Part shown: piece by piece, positions 54,206 to 62,352 of the stretch | How positions within the stretch are numbered: the stretch's first letter is position 1 | How the letters are laid out: every line of letters begins with the position of its first letter | Source: JBBRYK01 sp038237665 | GTDB taxonomy: Bacteria > Actinomycetota > Thermoleophilia > Gaiellales > Gaiellaceae | Length of the DNA: 64,000 bases | Direction of reading: 5' to 3' | Assembly: GCA_038237665.1 (NCBI GenBank) | Contig: JBBRYK010000005.1 | Location: 8,285 to 72,284, forward strand | Made by a program: the position numbers and the translations under genes | Notes under the pieces: model-generated | The model's database searches: none | Told to the model about the DNA's origin: nothing | The model's input: only the letters and a program-made list of their open reading frames with translations

Positions 54206-55192
54206 GTGCGCCTGCTCGTCACCGGAGGGGCCGGGTTCATCGGCTCGGCGTTCGCCAAGCGCGCGGTTGCGCGCGGGAACGAGGTTGTCGTGCTCGACAA
54301 GCTGACCTATTCGGGGAACCTGGAGAACCTCGCGGGGCTCGACTGTCAGTTCGTTCGGGGCGACATCGCGGACGCGGACGCGGTCGCCCAGTGCGGACGC
54401 GGCTGTGAGGCTGTGGTCAATTTCGCTGCCGAGAGCCACGTCGACCGTTCGATCCTCGGCCCGGCCGAGTTCATCCAGACCGACGTCTTCGGAACCCACG
54501 TGCTTCTCGAGTGGGCGCGCGTCAGCGGTGCCCGCTACCTCCAGGTCTCGACCGACGAGGTCTACGGCGACCTGCCGCCGGGCGCTGCATCGACCGAGGA
54601 CGATCCGCTCCGCCCTTCGAGTCCCTACTCGGCGTCCAAAGCCGGCGGCGACCTCCAGGTACTGGCGTACGTTCGGACGTACCGCGTCAACGCTTCGATC
54701 ACGCGGGGTGCGAATACCTACGGGCCGTACCAGCATCCCGAGAAGCTGGTCCCGCTGTTCGTCACGAACGCCCTCGATGGTGAGCCGCTGCCCGTCTACG
54801 GCGACGGCCGCCAGCGCCGGGAATGGCTCCATGTCGACGACCACTGCGCCGGGATCGAGCACGTTCTCGCGGGCGGAGGCCGGGGCGAGGTCTACAACGT
54901 CGCCGGCGCCGAGCACGAGAACCTGGACGTCACGGACCGGATCCTCGAGCTCACCGGCGCCGACCGAGCTCTCATCCGGCACGTCGAGGACCGTCCGGGC
55001 CACGACCGCCGCTATGCGCTCGACTCGACGAAGCTGCGCTCGATGGGTTGGAAGCCGCAGGTCGGGTTCGAGGACGGCCTCGCGCAGACCGTCGCCTGGT
55101 ATCGCGAAAACCGCGCGTGGTGGGAGGCGGTCAAGGGCGGCGAGTACCGCGAGTACTACGAGCGCCAGTACGGCGAGCGGCTCAAGGCTTGA
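54206..55192 (+). CDS. rmlB: dTDP-glucose 4,6-dehydratase
   Basis: NAD-dependent extended SDR of 328 residues, second step of dTDP-rhamnose synthesis. LLVTGGAGFIGSAFAKRAVA, LDKLTYSGNLENL, NFAAESHVDRSI, VSTDEVYGDLPPGAASTEDD, SPYSASKAGGDLQV with the catalytic Y-XXX-K, and RGANTYGPYQHPEKLVPLFV are all diagnostic. GTG start with TAGGCT 7 nt upstream. The set rmlA, C, D and B is therefore complete in this window. Confidence 0.93.
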   Translation: MRLLVTGGAGFIGSAFAKRAVARGNEVVVLDKLTYSGNLENLAGLDCQFVRGDIADADAVAQCGRGCEAVVNFAAESHVDRSILGPAEFIQTDVFGTHVLLEWARVSGARYLQVSTDEVYGDLPPGAASTEDDPLRPSSPYSASKAGGDLQVLAYVRTYRVNASITRGANTYGPYQHPEKLVPLFVTNALDGEPLPVYGDGRQRREWLHVDDHCAGIEHVLAGGGRGEVYNVAGAEHENLDVTDRILELTGADRALIRHVEDRPGHDRRYALDSTKLRSMGWKPQVGFEDGLAQTVAWYRENRAWWEAVKGGEYREYYERQYGERLKA

Positions 55193-55286
55193 GTCCGCGC
55201 CCGGTCTACTGGAAGCCGAAGTATGGGACGAGGTCGAGCCGCCATCGGGCCTGGGTGAACCGCGAGACCGCCCGGGCGCGGGCGCT

Positions 55287-55312
55287 GCAGCGAGGGCGTG
55301 GGCCCTCGCTGC
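55287..55312 (+). terminator. Strong hairpin downstream of rmlB
   Basis: GCAGCGAGGGC and GCCCTCGCTGC are perfect 11-bp arms around the loop GTGG, about 95 nt after the rmlB stop. The following bases (TTCATAGG) are only weakly T-rich, so this may be a factor-independent terminator without a full T-run, as is common in high-GC bacteria. The rest of the 222-base gap before the SpoIID-type gene shows no convincing gene. Confidence 0.55.
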
Positions 55313-55429
55313 TTCATAGGCTGCGCGCCTTCCTTCGCTGAGGGCGAAACGGGCTAGCGCATTGCGTGGGTGAGGATGTCCGGTCCGCCGGTCGAATACT
55401 TCGGCTAGCCTGATTTGCCCGCGCTCTCC

Positions 55430-57013
55430 ATGCCCAGCCGTGTGACTCTTCTTGCTGCCGGGGCGCTCGCGTCTGTAGCTCTCGTCGCGTCACCGGCTCC
55501 CGCGCGCCGCGCCGCGCCGCTCGCGAAGTCGGCGACGACCTTCGTCATCTCCGGACACGGTTGGGGGCACGGCGTCGGCCTTGCCCAGTACGGCGCGTTC
55601 GGGTACGCGAAGCACGGTTGGACGTATGACCAGATCCTCGCCCACTACTACCCGGGCACGGTTCTGGGTGCCGCCCCTGTTTCCAAGGTTCGGGTGCTCC
55701 TGGCCGAGCAGAAGGCGAAGGCCGCGATCACCTCGGCTGCTCCGTTCCGTGCCCGTGACTCAACCGGGGTGGTGCGCTCCTACAGCGCCGGGCCCGTTGT
55801 GGTGAGCGCCTCGGGGGTGAACCTCGTCCTGCCGGTCACGTTCCTGCCGGGGGCCGCGCCGCTGCAGCTCGACGGCAAGGCCTATCGCGGGACGATCGAG
55901 TTCTCGCTCGCCGGCAAGCGGCTGAACGGCGTGAACACGGTCGGGATCGACCAGTACCTCTACGGGGTGGTCGCCTCCGAGATGGAGTCGGACTGGCCGG
56001 CCGAGGCGCTCGAGGCTCAGGCCGTCGCCGCGCGTTCGTACGCGCTCTACAACCGTCACGCCGGCAGCTTCGATCTCTACGCCGACACCCGGAGCCAGGC
56101 CTATGGCGGCGTGGCCGCAGAGGCGGATTCCGCGCGGGCCGCCGTCGACGCGACCGCGGGCCGCGTCCTCCTCTACAACGGCAAGGTCGCCGACACGTTC
56201 TTCTACGCCAGCTCCGGAGGACGGACGGCTGACGCGACCGAGGTCTGGTCGGACAAGCCGATTCCCTATCTCGTGTCGGTGGACGACCCGTACGACACCC
56301 TCTCGCCCTACCACGACTGGGGCCCGGTGGTGCTGACCGCGGAGCAGGTGGGGAAGGTCCTCCAGATCAGCGGTCTGCAGGACCTGGTGACGAACACCGG
56401 CCCCTCCGGGCGGGCGCGGACGATCACCGCCTCGGGCGTCCTCGGCGACGTGGAGGTCGACGGCTCGGCGTTCCGCCGGGCGTTCGAGCTGCGTTCCACC
56501 TGGCTCACGATCGGCGAGCTCGCGCTCGACCGGCCGCCGTCGGTGCTCGTCTACGGGGCACGGATGAAGCTGACCGGGCGCGTCCGGGGCCTGAAAGGCA
56601 GCGTCCTCGAGCAGCGGGTGCCGGGCTCCGTGTGGCGTACGACGCCGGCGTTCGCCTCCGGTTCCGGCGGCAATTTCGCCGCCGTGATCGCCCCGAAGCA
56701 GACGATCGAGGTCCGGCTCCGGTACGGCACGATCGTCGGTCAGACGGTCCGGCTCGTCGTCGTGCCGAACGTGGCCGCGACTGCGTCGGCCGACGGCACC
56801 GGCATCGGGGGCCGGGTTCGTCCCCTCGTCGCCGGCGCCAGTGTCGAGGCTCAGAAGCTGAGCGGCAAGACGTGGGCGACGGTCGACAGCATCGCGCCCG
56901 ACTCGACCGGTCGCTTCGTGCTCCAGCTCAGCCCGGGCGACTACCGGATTCGCTACGCCCCTGGTGGCGGCCTCGGCGCCGGCTATTCCGGCGTGATCGC
57001 CGCCGGCGGCTAG
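55430..57013 (+). CDS. SpoIID/LytB-domain exported protein, permuted motif order
   Basis: A 527-residue exported protein. After the signal peptide (PSRVTLLAAGALASVALVAS) comes FVISGHGWGHGVGLAQYGAF and ILAHYYPGT, a motif found at the C-terminal end of SpoIID domains in Firmicutes. The rest of the domain follows: DQYLYGVVASEMESDWPAEA, QAVAARSYAL and YASSGGRTADATEVWSDKPI. Beta-rich C-terminal modules complete it. SpoIID is a lytic transglycosylase acting on denuded glycan, so wall remodelling is likely. TTG 55415 is an alternative start. The stop is a CTAG shared with 57010-57672. Confidence 0.85.
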   Translation: MPSRVTLLAAGALASVALVASPAPARRAAPLAKSATTFVISGHGWGHGVGLAQYGAFGYAKHGWTYDQILAHYYPGTVLGAAPVSKVRVLLAEQKAKAAITSAAPFRARDSTGVVRSYSAGPVVVSASGVNLVLPVTFLPGAAPLQLDGKAYRGTIEFSLAGKRLNGVNTVGIDQYLYGVVASEMESDWPAEALEAQAVAARSYALYNRHAGSFDLYADTRSQAYGGVAAEADSARAAVDATAGRVLLYNGKVADTFFYASSGGRTADATEVWSDKPIPYLVSVDDPYDTLSPYHDWGPVVLTAEQVGKVLQISGLQDLVTNTGPSGRARTITASGVLGDVEVDGSAFRRAFELRSTWLTIGELALDRPPSVLVYGARMKLTGRVRGLKGSVLEQRVPGSVWRTTPAFASGSGGNFAAVIAPKQTIEVRLRYGTIVGQTVRLVVVPNVAATASADGTGIGGRVRPLVAGASVEAQKLSGKTWATVDSIAPDSTGRFVLQLSPGDYRIRYAPGGGLGAGYSGVIAAGG

Positions 57014-57672
57014 GCGTCCAGAAGCTCCTCGGGCGGCACCTCGCGCAGGGGCCGAGCCGGGTTCCCGACGACGATGGTGCGGGCCGGGACGTCTCGGACG
57101 ACGACCGCGCCCGCGCCGACGTAGGCCTCCTCGCCGATCTCGACGCCGGGACAGAGGACCGCGCCGCCGCCGATGCGGGCACCGCGACGAATCGTCGGGC
57201 CCTTCATCAGCTCCAGGCGGCGTTCGGTCCGGCCCATGAAGTTGTCGTTCGTGGTCACGACGCACGGCGCGATGAAGACGCGCTCCTCGAGCGTCGAGTA
57301 CGCGGTCACGTAGGCGTTCGCCTGGATCCGGGTCATCGCCCCGATGGTGGTGTCGTTCTCTACGACCGACCCGCGCCCGACGACGACGTCGTCGCCGATC
57401 AGGCAGCGTTCGCGGACGCAGGACTGGTCGCCCACGATCACGCGCTCGCCGAGCCGTGTCCCCGCGAAGACGATCGCGCCCGTGGAGACGATCGTCCCGG
57501 CGCCGAGCTCGGCGGCGGGCAGCGGGTCGCGCTTCGCCGTCGACCGGGCCGCCAGCGTCGGCTGCTTCCCGACGACCGCGTACTCGAGCACCTTCACACC
57601 GTCACCGAGCACCGTTCCCGGATAGACGATCGCCGTCGGGTGAACCTCCGCGGCGACGCCTCCGTCAGCCAC
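57010..57672 (-). CDS. Hexapeptide-repeat N-acetyltransferase (WbpD/WlbB-like)
   Basis: A left-handed beta-helix acyltransferase of 220 residues: tandem hexapeptide repeats from VHPTAIVYPGTVLGDGVKVL through GAGTIVSTGAIVFAGTRLGE to IGGGAVLCPGVEIGEEAYVG, with VVGNPARPL near the end. Family members acetylate the 3-amino group of UDP-sugar acids. GTG 57672 overlaps the oxidoreductase stop by 8 nt (GTGGCTGA). The three genes upstream resemble wbpB, wbpA and wbpI, so a role in UDP-2,3-diacetamido-hexuronate synthesis is likely but unproven. Confidence 0.82.
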   Translation of the reverse strand: MADGGVAAEVHPTAIVYPGTVLGDGVKVLEYAVVGKQPTLAARSTAKRDPLPAAELGAGTIVSTGAIVFAGTRLGERVIVGDQSCVRERCLIGDDVVVGRGSVVENDTTIGAMTRIQANAYVTAYSTLEERVFIAPCVVTTNDNFMGRTERRLELMKGPTIRRGARIGGGAVLCPGVEIGEEAYVGAGAVVVRDVPARTIVVGNPARPLREVPPEELLDA

Positions 57673-58630
57673 GCAGGGACTCCGTGAGCCGCTCGAGCGC
57701 GGCGACGACCATTGCCCCGTCACGCGCGACCTTCAGCCGGTCTCCGTCGCCCGAGACGAGCTCGAGGAAGTGCCGGCACTCGCGCTTCAGCGGTTCGTCC
57801 GTGGCGATCTTCGGGATGTAGATGTCGCCGGTGCGCGTCTGCCATTCGCCGTAGGTCTCGGCCCGCTTCCACGGCGCCTTCTCGTAGACGGTGACCTTGC
57901 GCTCCAGCTCCATGTCGTCGAACACGGCCATTTTCTCGCGGCCGACCACCGTCAGTCGCCGCATCTTGTGCGGGTCGAGCCACGAGAGGTGCATGTGCGC
58001 GATCTTCCCCGAGGGAAAGCGGAGGTAGCAGAAAACGACGTCCTCGACCCCTTCGGTGAGGAAGTCGCGCCCGTGCGCCACTGCCTCCTCGGGCTCCTCG
58101 TCGAGTAGGTGGAGAATGACCGAGAGATCGTGGACGCCGAGCGACCAGAGCGCGTTCTCGTTCGTCCGCACGATCCCGAGGTTCTGGCGGTTGCCGTAGA
58201 CGCACAGCACATCGCCGAGCTCGCCCGAGTCGACCAGCTCCTTCAGCTTCTCCACGCCCGGGTGATAGAGCAGCAGATGCCCGGGCATGAGCACCAGGTC
58301 GCGGTCGGCGGCCAGCGCGACCAGCTCGTCCATCTCGGCAGCCCGCATCGCCGGAGGTTTTTCGACCAGAACGTGCTTGCCCGCGGCGAGGGCGCGGCGC
58401 GCGAGCTCGTAGTGGGTCGGCACGGGCGTGGCGATGACCACGGCGTCGAGGTCGTCGTCGGCCAGAAGGTCTTCGAACTCGCCCGTCACCTTGGCGTCGG
58501 GATAGCGCGCCGCGACCGGCGTGCGCCGCTCCTCGCTCAGGTCACAGAGCCAGGCGAGCGCGCCGAGCTCGTCGAAATTGCGGGCTAGATTGGGGCCCCA
58601 GTAGCCGAGGCCCGCCACGGCGATTTTCAC
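57665..58630 (-). CDS. Gfo/Idh/MocA oxidoreductase (WbpB/WlbA-like)
   Basis: NAD(P)-dependent sugar oxidoreductase of 321 residues: KIAVAGLGYWGPNLARNFDE is the Rossmann motif, VVIATPVPTHYELARRALAA and HVLVEKPPAM contain the conserved EKP lysine, and GVHDLSVILHLLDEEP carries the histidine-aspartate pair of the active site. In the WbpA-B-E-D-I pathway this enzyme oxidises C3 of UDP-GlcNAc-uronic acid. GTG 58630 overlaps the upstream stop (GTGA). Confidence 0.85.
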   Translation of the reverse strand: MKIAVAGLGYWGPNLARNFDELGALAWLCDLSEERRTPVAARYPDAKVTGEFEDLLADDDLDAVVIATPVPTHYELARRALAAGKHVLVEKPPAMRAAEMDELVALAADRDLVLMPGHLLLYHPGVEKLKELVDSGELGDVLCVYGNRQNLGIVRTNENALWSLGVHDLSVILHLLDEEPEEAVAHGRDFLTEGVEDVVFCYLRFPSGKIAHMHLSWLDPHKMRRLTVVGREKMAVFDDMELERKVTVYEKAPWKRAETYGEWQTRTGDIYIPKIATDEPLKRECRHFLELVSGDGDRLKVARDGAMVVAALERLTESLRG

Positions 58631-59883
58631 AACTTCCAGACTTTCGCGGCGTCGGCCCCGTTGCCTCCGGTGGCGTTGCGGAAGTCGACGACCACGTTCG
58701 CCTTCTCGGCGACGTCCGCATAGTCGATCGTCGAATGCGCGGTCACGATCACGACGCAGTCGTAGGCGCCGGGATCGAGTGCAACCGAGCGCTCCCCGTC
58801 CAGGTCGGGGACGTGGGGGTCGTGGTAAGAGACCTCCGCGCCGGCCTTCCGCAAGAGCTCGATCAGCTTCAGGGCCGGCGATTCCCGGGTGTCCGAGATG
58901 TCGGCCTTGTACGCGACGCCGAGCACGAGGATCGTCGAGCCTTTGAGCGACCGCTCGGCCCCGTGGTTGAGCGCCTGGGAGACCAGCGAGCGGCAGTAGT
59001 ACGGCATGTCCTCGTTGACCTTTCCGGCCAGCTCGATGAACTCCGTGTAGAAGCCGTACTCACGCGCTTTCCAGGTCAGATAGAAGGGGTCGATCGGAAT
59101 GCAGTGCCCGCCGAGGCCGGGGCCGGGCTTGAAGCTCATGAACCCGAACGGCTTCGTCGCGGCCGCGTCGACCACCTCCCAGACGTCGATCCCCATCCGC
59201 TCGCAGAGTTGAGCGAGCTCGTTGACGAGGGCGATGTTGACCGAGCGGAAGATGTTCTCCAGGAGCTTCGTCAGCTCGGCGGCCTCGGGCGAGGAGACCG
59301 TGTGCACCGAGTCAACCGCGGCGCCGTACAGCTCTGCTGCGCGAGCGGTGCAGGCATCGGTGATCCCCCCGACGATCTTGGGGACCGTCTTCGTCGTCCA
59401 ATCCGTGCGGCCGGGGTCGACCCGTTCGGGCGAGAACGCCAGATGGAAGTCCTCCCCGCCCTTGAGGCCGGAGGTCTCCAGGATCGGCAGCACTACCTCG
59501 CGCGTCGTGCCGGGATAGGTCGTCGACTCGAGGACGACGAGCTGGCCGGGCCGTAGGCGCTTCGCGAGCTCCTCGACGGCGCCGCGCACGATGCGCAGGT
59601 CCGGCTCGCGCTGCTTCGAGAGCGGGGTGGCGAGTGCGATCAGGATCGCGTCTGCCTCGGCGAGCCGGTCGTAGTCGGTCGTCGCCTCGATCAGGCCGGA
59701 GTCGACGAGCGGCCCGAGGACCTCCGGGGGGACGTCCTCGATGTAGCTCTCGCCACGGTTGAGCTTGTCGACGAGCTCTTGGACAACGTCCACGAGCAGG
59801 ACAGGCTTGCCCGCGTCGGCGAAGACCCTGGCAAGCGGCAAGCCGACATAGCCGGCGCCGATGATGGCGACCTGTGGTTTCAC
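58627..59883 (-). CDS. Nucleotide-sugar 6-dehydrogenase (WbpA/WecC-like)
   Basis: Oxidises C6 of a UDP-N-acetylhexosamine to the acid, 418 residues. VAIIGAGYVGLPLARVFADA, YPGTTREVVLPILE, FSPERVDPGRTDW, the NIFRSVNIALVNELA helix and the catalytic cysteine in GPGLGGHCIPIDPFYL are present. The C-terminal domain contains LGVAYKADISDTRESPALKL. The sequence favours the UDP-GlcNAc/ManNAc dehydrogenase group over UDP-glucose dehydrogenase; the two N-acetyl substrates cannot be told apart by eye. GTG start overlaps the wecB stop. Confidence 0.88.
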   Translation of the reverse strand: MKPQVAIIGAGYVGLPLARVFADAGKPVLLVDVVQELVDKLNRGESYIEDVPPEVLGPLVDSGLIEATTDYDRLAEADAILIALATPLSKQREPDLRIVRGAVEELAKRLRPGQLVVLESTTYPGTTREVVLPILETSGLKGGEDFHLAFSPERVDPGRTDWTTKTVPKIVGGITDACTARAAELYGAAVDSVHTVSSPEAAELTKLLENIFRSVNIALVNELAQLCERMGIDVWEVVDAAATKPFGFMSFKPGPGLGGHCIPIDPFYLTWKAREYGFYTEFIELAGKVNEDMPYYCRSLVSQALNHGAERSLKGSTILVLGVAYKADISDTRESPALKLIELLRKAGAEVSYHDPHVPDLDGERSVALDPGAYDCVVIVTAHSTIDYADVAEKANVVVDFRNATGGNGADAAKVWKL

Positions 59884-60932
59884 CGCGCGGGAAGGCTACC
59901 GAGCGCCTGTGCCAGCCGTTCGGCTGCCCTGCCGTCACCGTAGAGCTGAGGCGCGTTTGCGGGGAACCGCGCCTCCTGCACCGCCGCGACGAGCGCGGCC
60001 GGATCGTCGTCGACGAGCCGGTTGGCGCCGAGCTCCACCGTGTCGACCCACTCGGTCGACGGCCTGAGCGTGACGCACGGCACGCTGTACCAGTACGCCT
60101 CCTTCTGCAGCCCGCCGGAATCGGTGAGGATCACGCGCGCCTGGGAAGCGAGCGCGGCGAGCTCGAGGTAACCGAGTGGCGGCTCCAGCCGGACGTGGTC
60201 GCCCAGCTCGACCTGGAGGTCTGCGAGCACGGCACGGGTTCGGGGGTGCGCCGCGAAGACCACTGGCTCGTCGAGGCGGTTCAGGCCGTCGGCGATTCGC
60301 ATCAGCCTTCCCGGCTGGACGTTCGCTTCCCGGTGGACCGTGGCGACGAGGTAACCGTCCGGTTCCACGCCGAGTCGTGTGAGTGCGTCGGACCGATCCC
60401 GCGCTGCCGGAGCAAGCCGGCGGCAGACGTCGTACATGACGTCCCCGATCACCTCTGCCCGGCCGGACACGCCCTCGGAAGCGAGTGTCGCCCTGGCCCG
60501 CTCGTCCGGGCAGAAGAGCAGCTGCGCGAGGCCGTCGACCTCGACTCGAGTTCGCTCCTCGGGCATCGACCAGTCACCGCTCCGGAGGCCGGCCTCGACA
60601 TGGGCGATCGGGACCCCGGCCTCGGCAGCTGCACGAGCGCCCGCGAGCGTCGAGTTCGTATCCCCGTAGACGAGTGTCCAGTCAGGGCGCTCGCGCTCGA
60701 ACGCGTCCGCGATCCCGGGTTGCATCAGGTTGGCGTCGGCTGTGTGCAGGCCGAGCCGGTACGTGGGCTCGGCGAGCCCGAGCTCGTCGAAGAAGACCTG
60801 CGAAAGCTCGGCGTCGTAGTGCTGGCCGGTATGCAGGACGACCTCGTCGATTCCGGCGTCGCGAAGCGCTGCGGAAACCGGCGCTGCCTTGATGAACTGC
60901 GGCCTGTTGCCGACGATCGAGAGAACTTTCAC
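59880..60932 (-). CDS. wecB: UDP-N-acetylglucosamine 2-epimerase (WecB/WbpI-like)
   Basis: Non-hydrolysing epimerase of 350 residues converting a UDP-GlcNAc-type sugar to the manno isomer. The N-terminal VLSIVGNRPQFIKAAPVSAA, THTGQHYD-like LHTGQHYDAELSQVFFDEL, HVEAGLRSGDWSMPEERTRV, ATVHREANV with the catalytic histidine and LTDSGGLQKEAYWYSVPCVT fit the family. The usual EEXNR region reads EERTR, a minor change. It is the first gene of the four-gene minus-strand run. GTG 60932 has TAGTGT 8 nt upstream. Confidence 0.9.
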   Translation of the reverse strand: MKVLSIVGNRPQFIKAAPVSAALRDAGIDEVVLHTGQHYDAELSQVFFDELGLAEPTYRLGLHTADANLMQPGIADAFERERPDWTLVYGDTNSTLAGARAAAEAGVPIAHVEAGLRSGDWSMPEERTRVEVDGLAQLLFCPDERARATLASEGVSGRAEVIGDVMYDVCRRLAPAARDRSDALTRLGVEPDGYLVATVHREANVQPGRLMRIADGLNRLDEPVVFAAHPRTRAVLADLQVELGDHVRLEPPLGYLELAALASQARVILTDSGGLQKEAYWYSVPCVTLRPSTEWVDTVELGANRLVDDDPAALVAAVQEARFPANAPQLYGDGRAAERLAQALGSLPAR

Positions 60933-60940
60933 CCGGGGCT

Positions 60941-60946
60941 ACACTA
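60941..60946 (-). promoter_or_regulatory. Putative leaderless -10 of the wecB run (TAGTGT)
   Basis: Minus-strand TAGTGT ends 8 nt before the wecB GTG at 60932. It lies only 12 bases from the start of tRNA-Lys on the other strand. Confidence 0.45.
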
Positions 60947-60957
60947 CGCAGCCGCTC

Positions 60958-61030
60958 GGGCCGTTAGCTCAGTTGGTAGAGCAGGGGACTCTTAATCCCA
61001 AGGTCGAAGGTTCGAATCCTTCACGGCCCA
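60958..61030 (+). tRNA. tRNA-Lys (anticodon CTT)
   Basis: A 73-base cloverleaf: acceptor GGGCCGT pairs with ACGGCCC, the D arm has GCTC-AGTTGGTA-GAGC, the anticodon loop is CTCTTAA with CTT anticodon, and the T arm GAAGG-TTCGAAT-CCTTC is canonical. The outermost anticodon-stem pair is a G-A mismatch. CCA is not encoded (the next bases are TTAAG). An intrinsic terminator follows at 61073. Confidence 0.95.
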
Positions 61031-61072
61031 TTAAGCTACAAAAAGCACAATCTATCGACATTGATACTTGGG

Positions 61073-61095
61073 AGAGGCTCTGCGGAGCCTCTTTT
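61073..61095 (+). terminator. Rho-independent terminator of tRNA-Lys
   Basis: AGAGGCTC and GAGCCTCT form perfect 8-bp arms around TGCG, followed directly by TTT and CT. It lies 43 nt after the tRNA end. This is the clearest intrinsic terminator in the window. Confidence 0.85.
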
Positions 61096-61174
61096 CTCGG
61101 TTCGTGTCCCTGACGCCGCATTCGCCAAGCGGCCCTCGGATCACTGAGGAGTCTCGGCGAGCTGCCGACGGCGG

Positions 61175-61885
61175 TTAGTGCTCGGAGGCTGGGCCCTTCC
61201 TGACGGTGCGCCAGGAGTCCCAGGTGATCTTGAGGATCACGAGCGTGATCACAAGCCCAATGATCGGGTCTCCGATCGGTGCGCCCAGACCAACGACAAT
61301 GGCGCTCCCGACGACGCTGAGCGAGACAAAGCCGTCGATCCGGGCGTGATTGCCGTCGGCGATGAGCGCCGGGCTGTCCAGGCGTTTGCCGGCGCCAAGC
61401 CTGACGCGTGCCGCGAGCTCGTTGCCGACGAACCCGACGATGCCGGCCGCCGCCAAAACCCAGAGGTGGGAGAGGTGCTGCGGGTGGATCAGTCGCTCGA
61501 TTGTCTGCCAGAGGGCGACGCAGGCGGAGATGAAGATCGCAAGCACGACCGCCAGGCCGGCGAGCTTCTCGCCTCGGACGCTTCGGAGGAAGAAGGCGAT
61601 GCCGAGCGGCACCGCCGTTAGGGCGTCACCGAAGTTGTGGATCAGGTCGGCCAAGAGCGCGACGGAGCCGGAGAGGATGTAGATCGCGACCTGAACCGAG
61701 GCCGCTAAGCCGAGGACGCCGAGGCTTATCGAGACGGCCCGGACCCCCGCTCGGGAGCGGACGATCGAACGATCGACGAGGCCGTGAGAGTGCCCGTGCT
61801 CGGCGTGGTCATGGTCGTCGCCGACGTGCCCACCCTCCAGGTGGTCGTCGGAATGCTTCTCGGGGAGGAGCTCCGGGTGACTCAC
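61175..61885 (-). CDS. Cation diffusion facilitator (Zn/Co/Cd-type), short
   Basis: A metal-proton antiporter of 236 residues. The N terminus is histidine- and acid-rich (HVGDDHDHAEHGHSHG), a metal-collecting tail. The transport site is formed by LADLIHNFGDAL in helix 2 and DGNHARIDGFVSL in helix 5. The usual cytoplasmic C-terminal domain is almost absent, since the protein ends soon after helix 6. ATG 61885 overlaps the stop of the ArsR-type repressor, so the pair is one regulated unit. Zinc is the likeliest metal given the repressor's motif. Confidence 0.88.
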   Translation of the reverse strand: MSHPELLPEKHSDDHLEGGHVGDDHDHAEHGHSHGLVDRSIVRSRAGVRAVSISLGVLGLAASVQVAIYILSGSVALLADLIHNFGDALTAVPLGIAFFLRSVRGEKLAGLAVVLAIFISACVALWQTIERLIHPQHLSHLWVLAAAGIVGFVGNELAARVRLGAGKRLDSPALIADGNHARIDGFVSLSVVGSAIVVGLGAPIGDPIIGLVITLVILKITWDSWRTVRKGPASEH

Positions 61886-62247
61886 GAGCCGGTCTCCGCG
61901 TTAGCGGTTCCGCCCAAGCCGAGGCGAACGTGCTGGAGGTGGGAGAGCGCCTCCTCGAGTAGGACGGCCACATGGGCGTCGTAGAGCGAGTAGAAAACCT
62001 GGCGCCCGCGCCGCTCTGAGACGACGAAGCCGAGATGCCGGAGCACGCGGAGCTGATGCGAGATCGCCGACTGCTCCATCTCGAGGTTGGTCGCGAGCTC
62101 CTCGACCGCCTGAGCTCCGTCTCGGAGTCGGTCGAGAATCCGCAGGCGACTCCCGGTCGAGAGTGCCTTCATCACTTCAGCGACCTCCCTTGCCGTCCCC
62201 ACGTCAAGGGAGCCGGCTCGAACGCGGCCTTCGACGCCGTGACTCAT
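61882..62247 (-). CDS. ArsR/SmtB-family zinc-type repressor
   Basis: A 121-residue winged-helix repressor. The DNA-binding part reads LATNLEMEQSAISHQLRVLR. Helix 5 carries the D90-X-H92-X10-H103-XX-H106 pattern, which in CzrA/SmtB-type sensors binds zinc (or cobalt) across the dimer. No cysteine metal box is seen in the recognition helix. ATG 62247 is followed directly downstream by the CDF exporter gene (4-nt overlap). The promoter contains a matching operator (62262-62279), so it probably represses its own operon until metal is in excess. Confidence 0.9.
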   Translation of the reverse strand: MSHGVEGRVRAGSLDVGTAREVAEVMKALSTGSRLRILDRLRDGAQAVEELATNLEMEQSAISHQLRVLRHLGFVVSERRGRQVFYSLYDAHVAVLLEEALSHLQHVRLGLGGTANAETGS

Positions 62248-62261
62248 TTCAGATCAGAACG

Positions 62262-62279
62262 AATGAACACCCTTTCATT
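62262..62279. promoter_or_regulatory. ArsR-type operator upstream of the repressor gene
   Basis: AATGAA and TTCATT are perfect 6-bp arms separated by 6 bases, 15-32 bp upstream of the repressor ATG. A minus-strand TATTAA -10-like hexamer (forward TTAATA, 62279-62284) overlaps its outer edge, so a bound dimer would block polymerase. The form matches ArsR/SmtB operators (TGAA-N-TTCA type). Confidence 0.65.
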
Positions 62280-62340
62280 TAATAGCAAACGACCGAGAAG
62301 GAGAAGCGCGCCGGTGGTTTACCGACAAGACAACACGTCG

Positions 62341-62346
62341 TAGAGT
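62341..62346 (+). promoter_or_regulatory. Putative leaderless -10 (TAGAGT)
   Basis: TAGAGT ends 6 nt before the ATG at 62353; no Shine-Dalgarno is visible. Confidence 0.5.
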
Positions 62347-62352
62347 GGTTCT

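Noticed and set aside
55189..55341. Possible 50-residue basic frame starting at a TTG overlapping the rmlB stop
   Set aside because: No family match, Arg-rich composition typical of random GC-rich frames, and a strong hairpin lies inside it.
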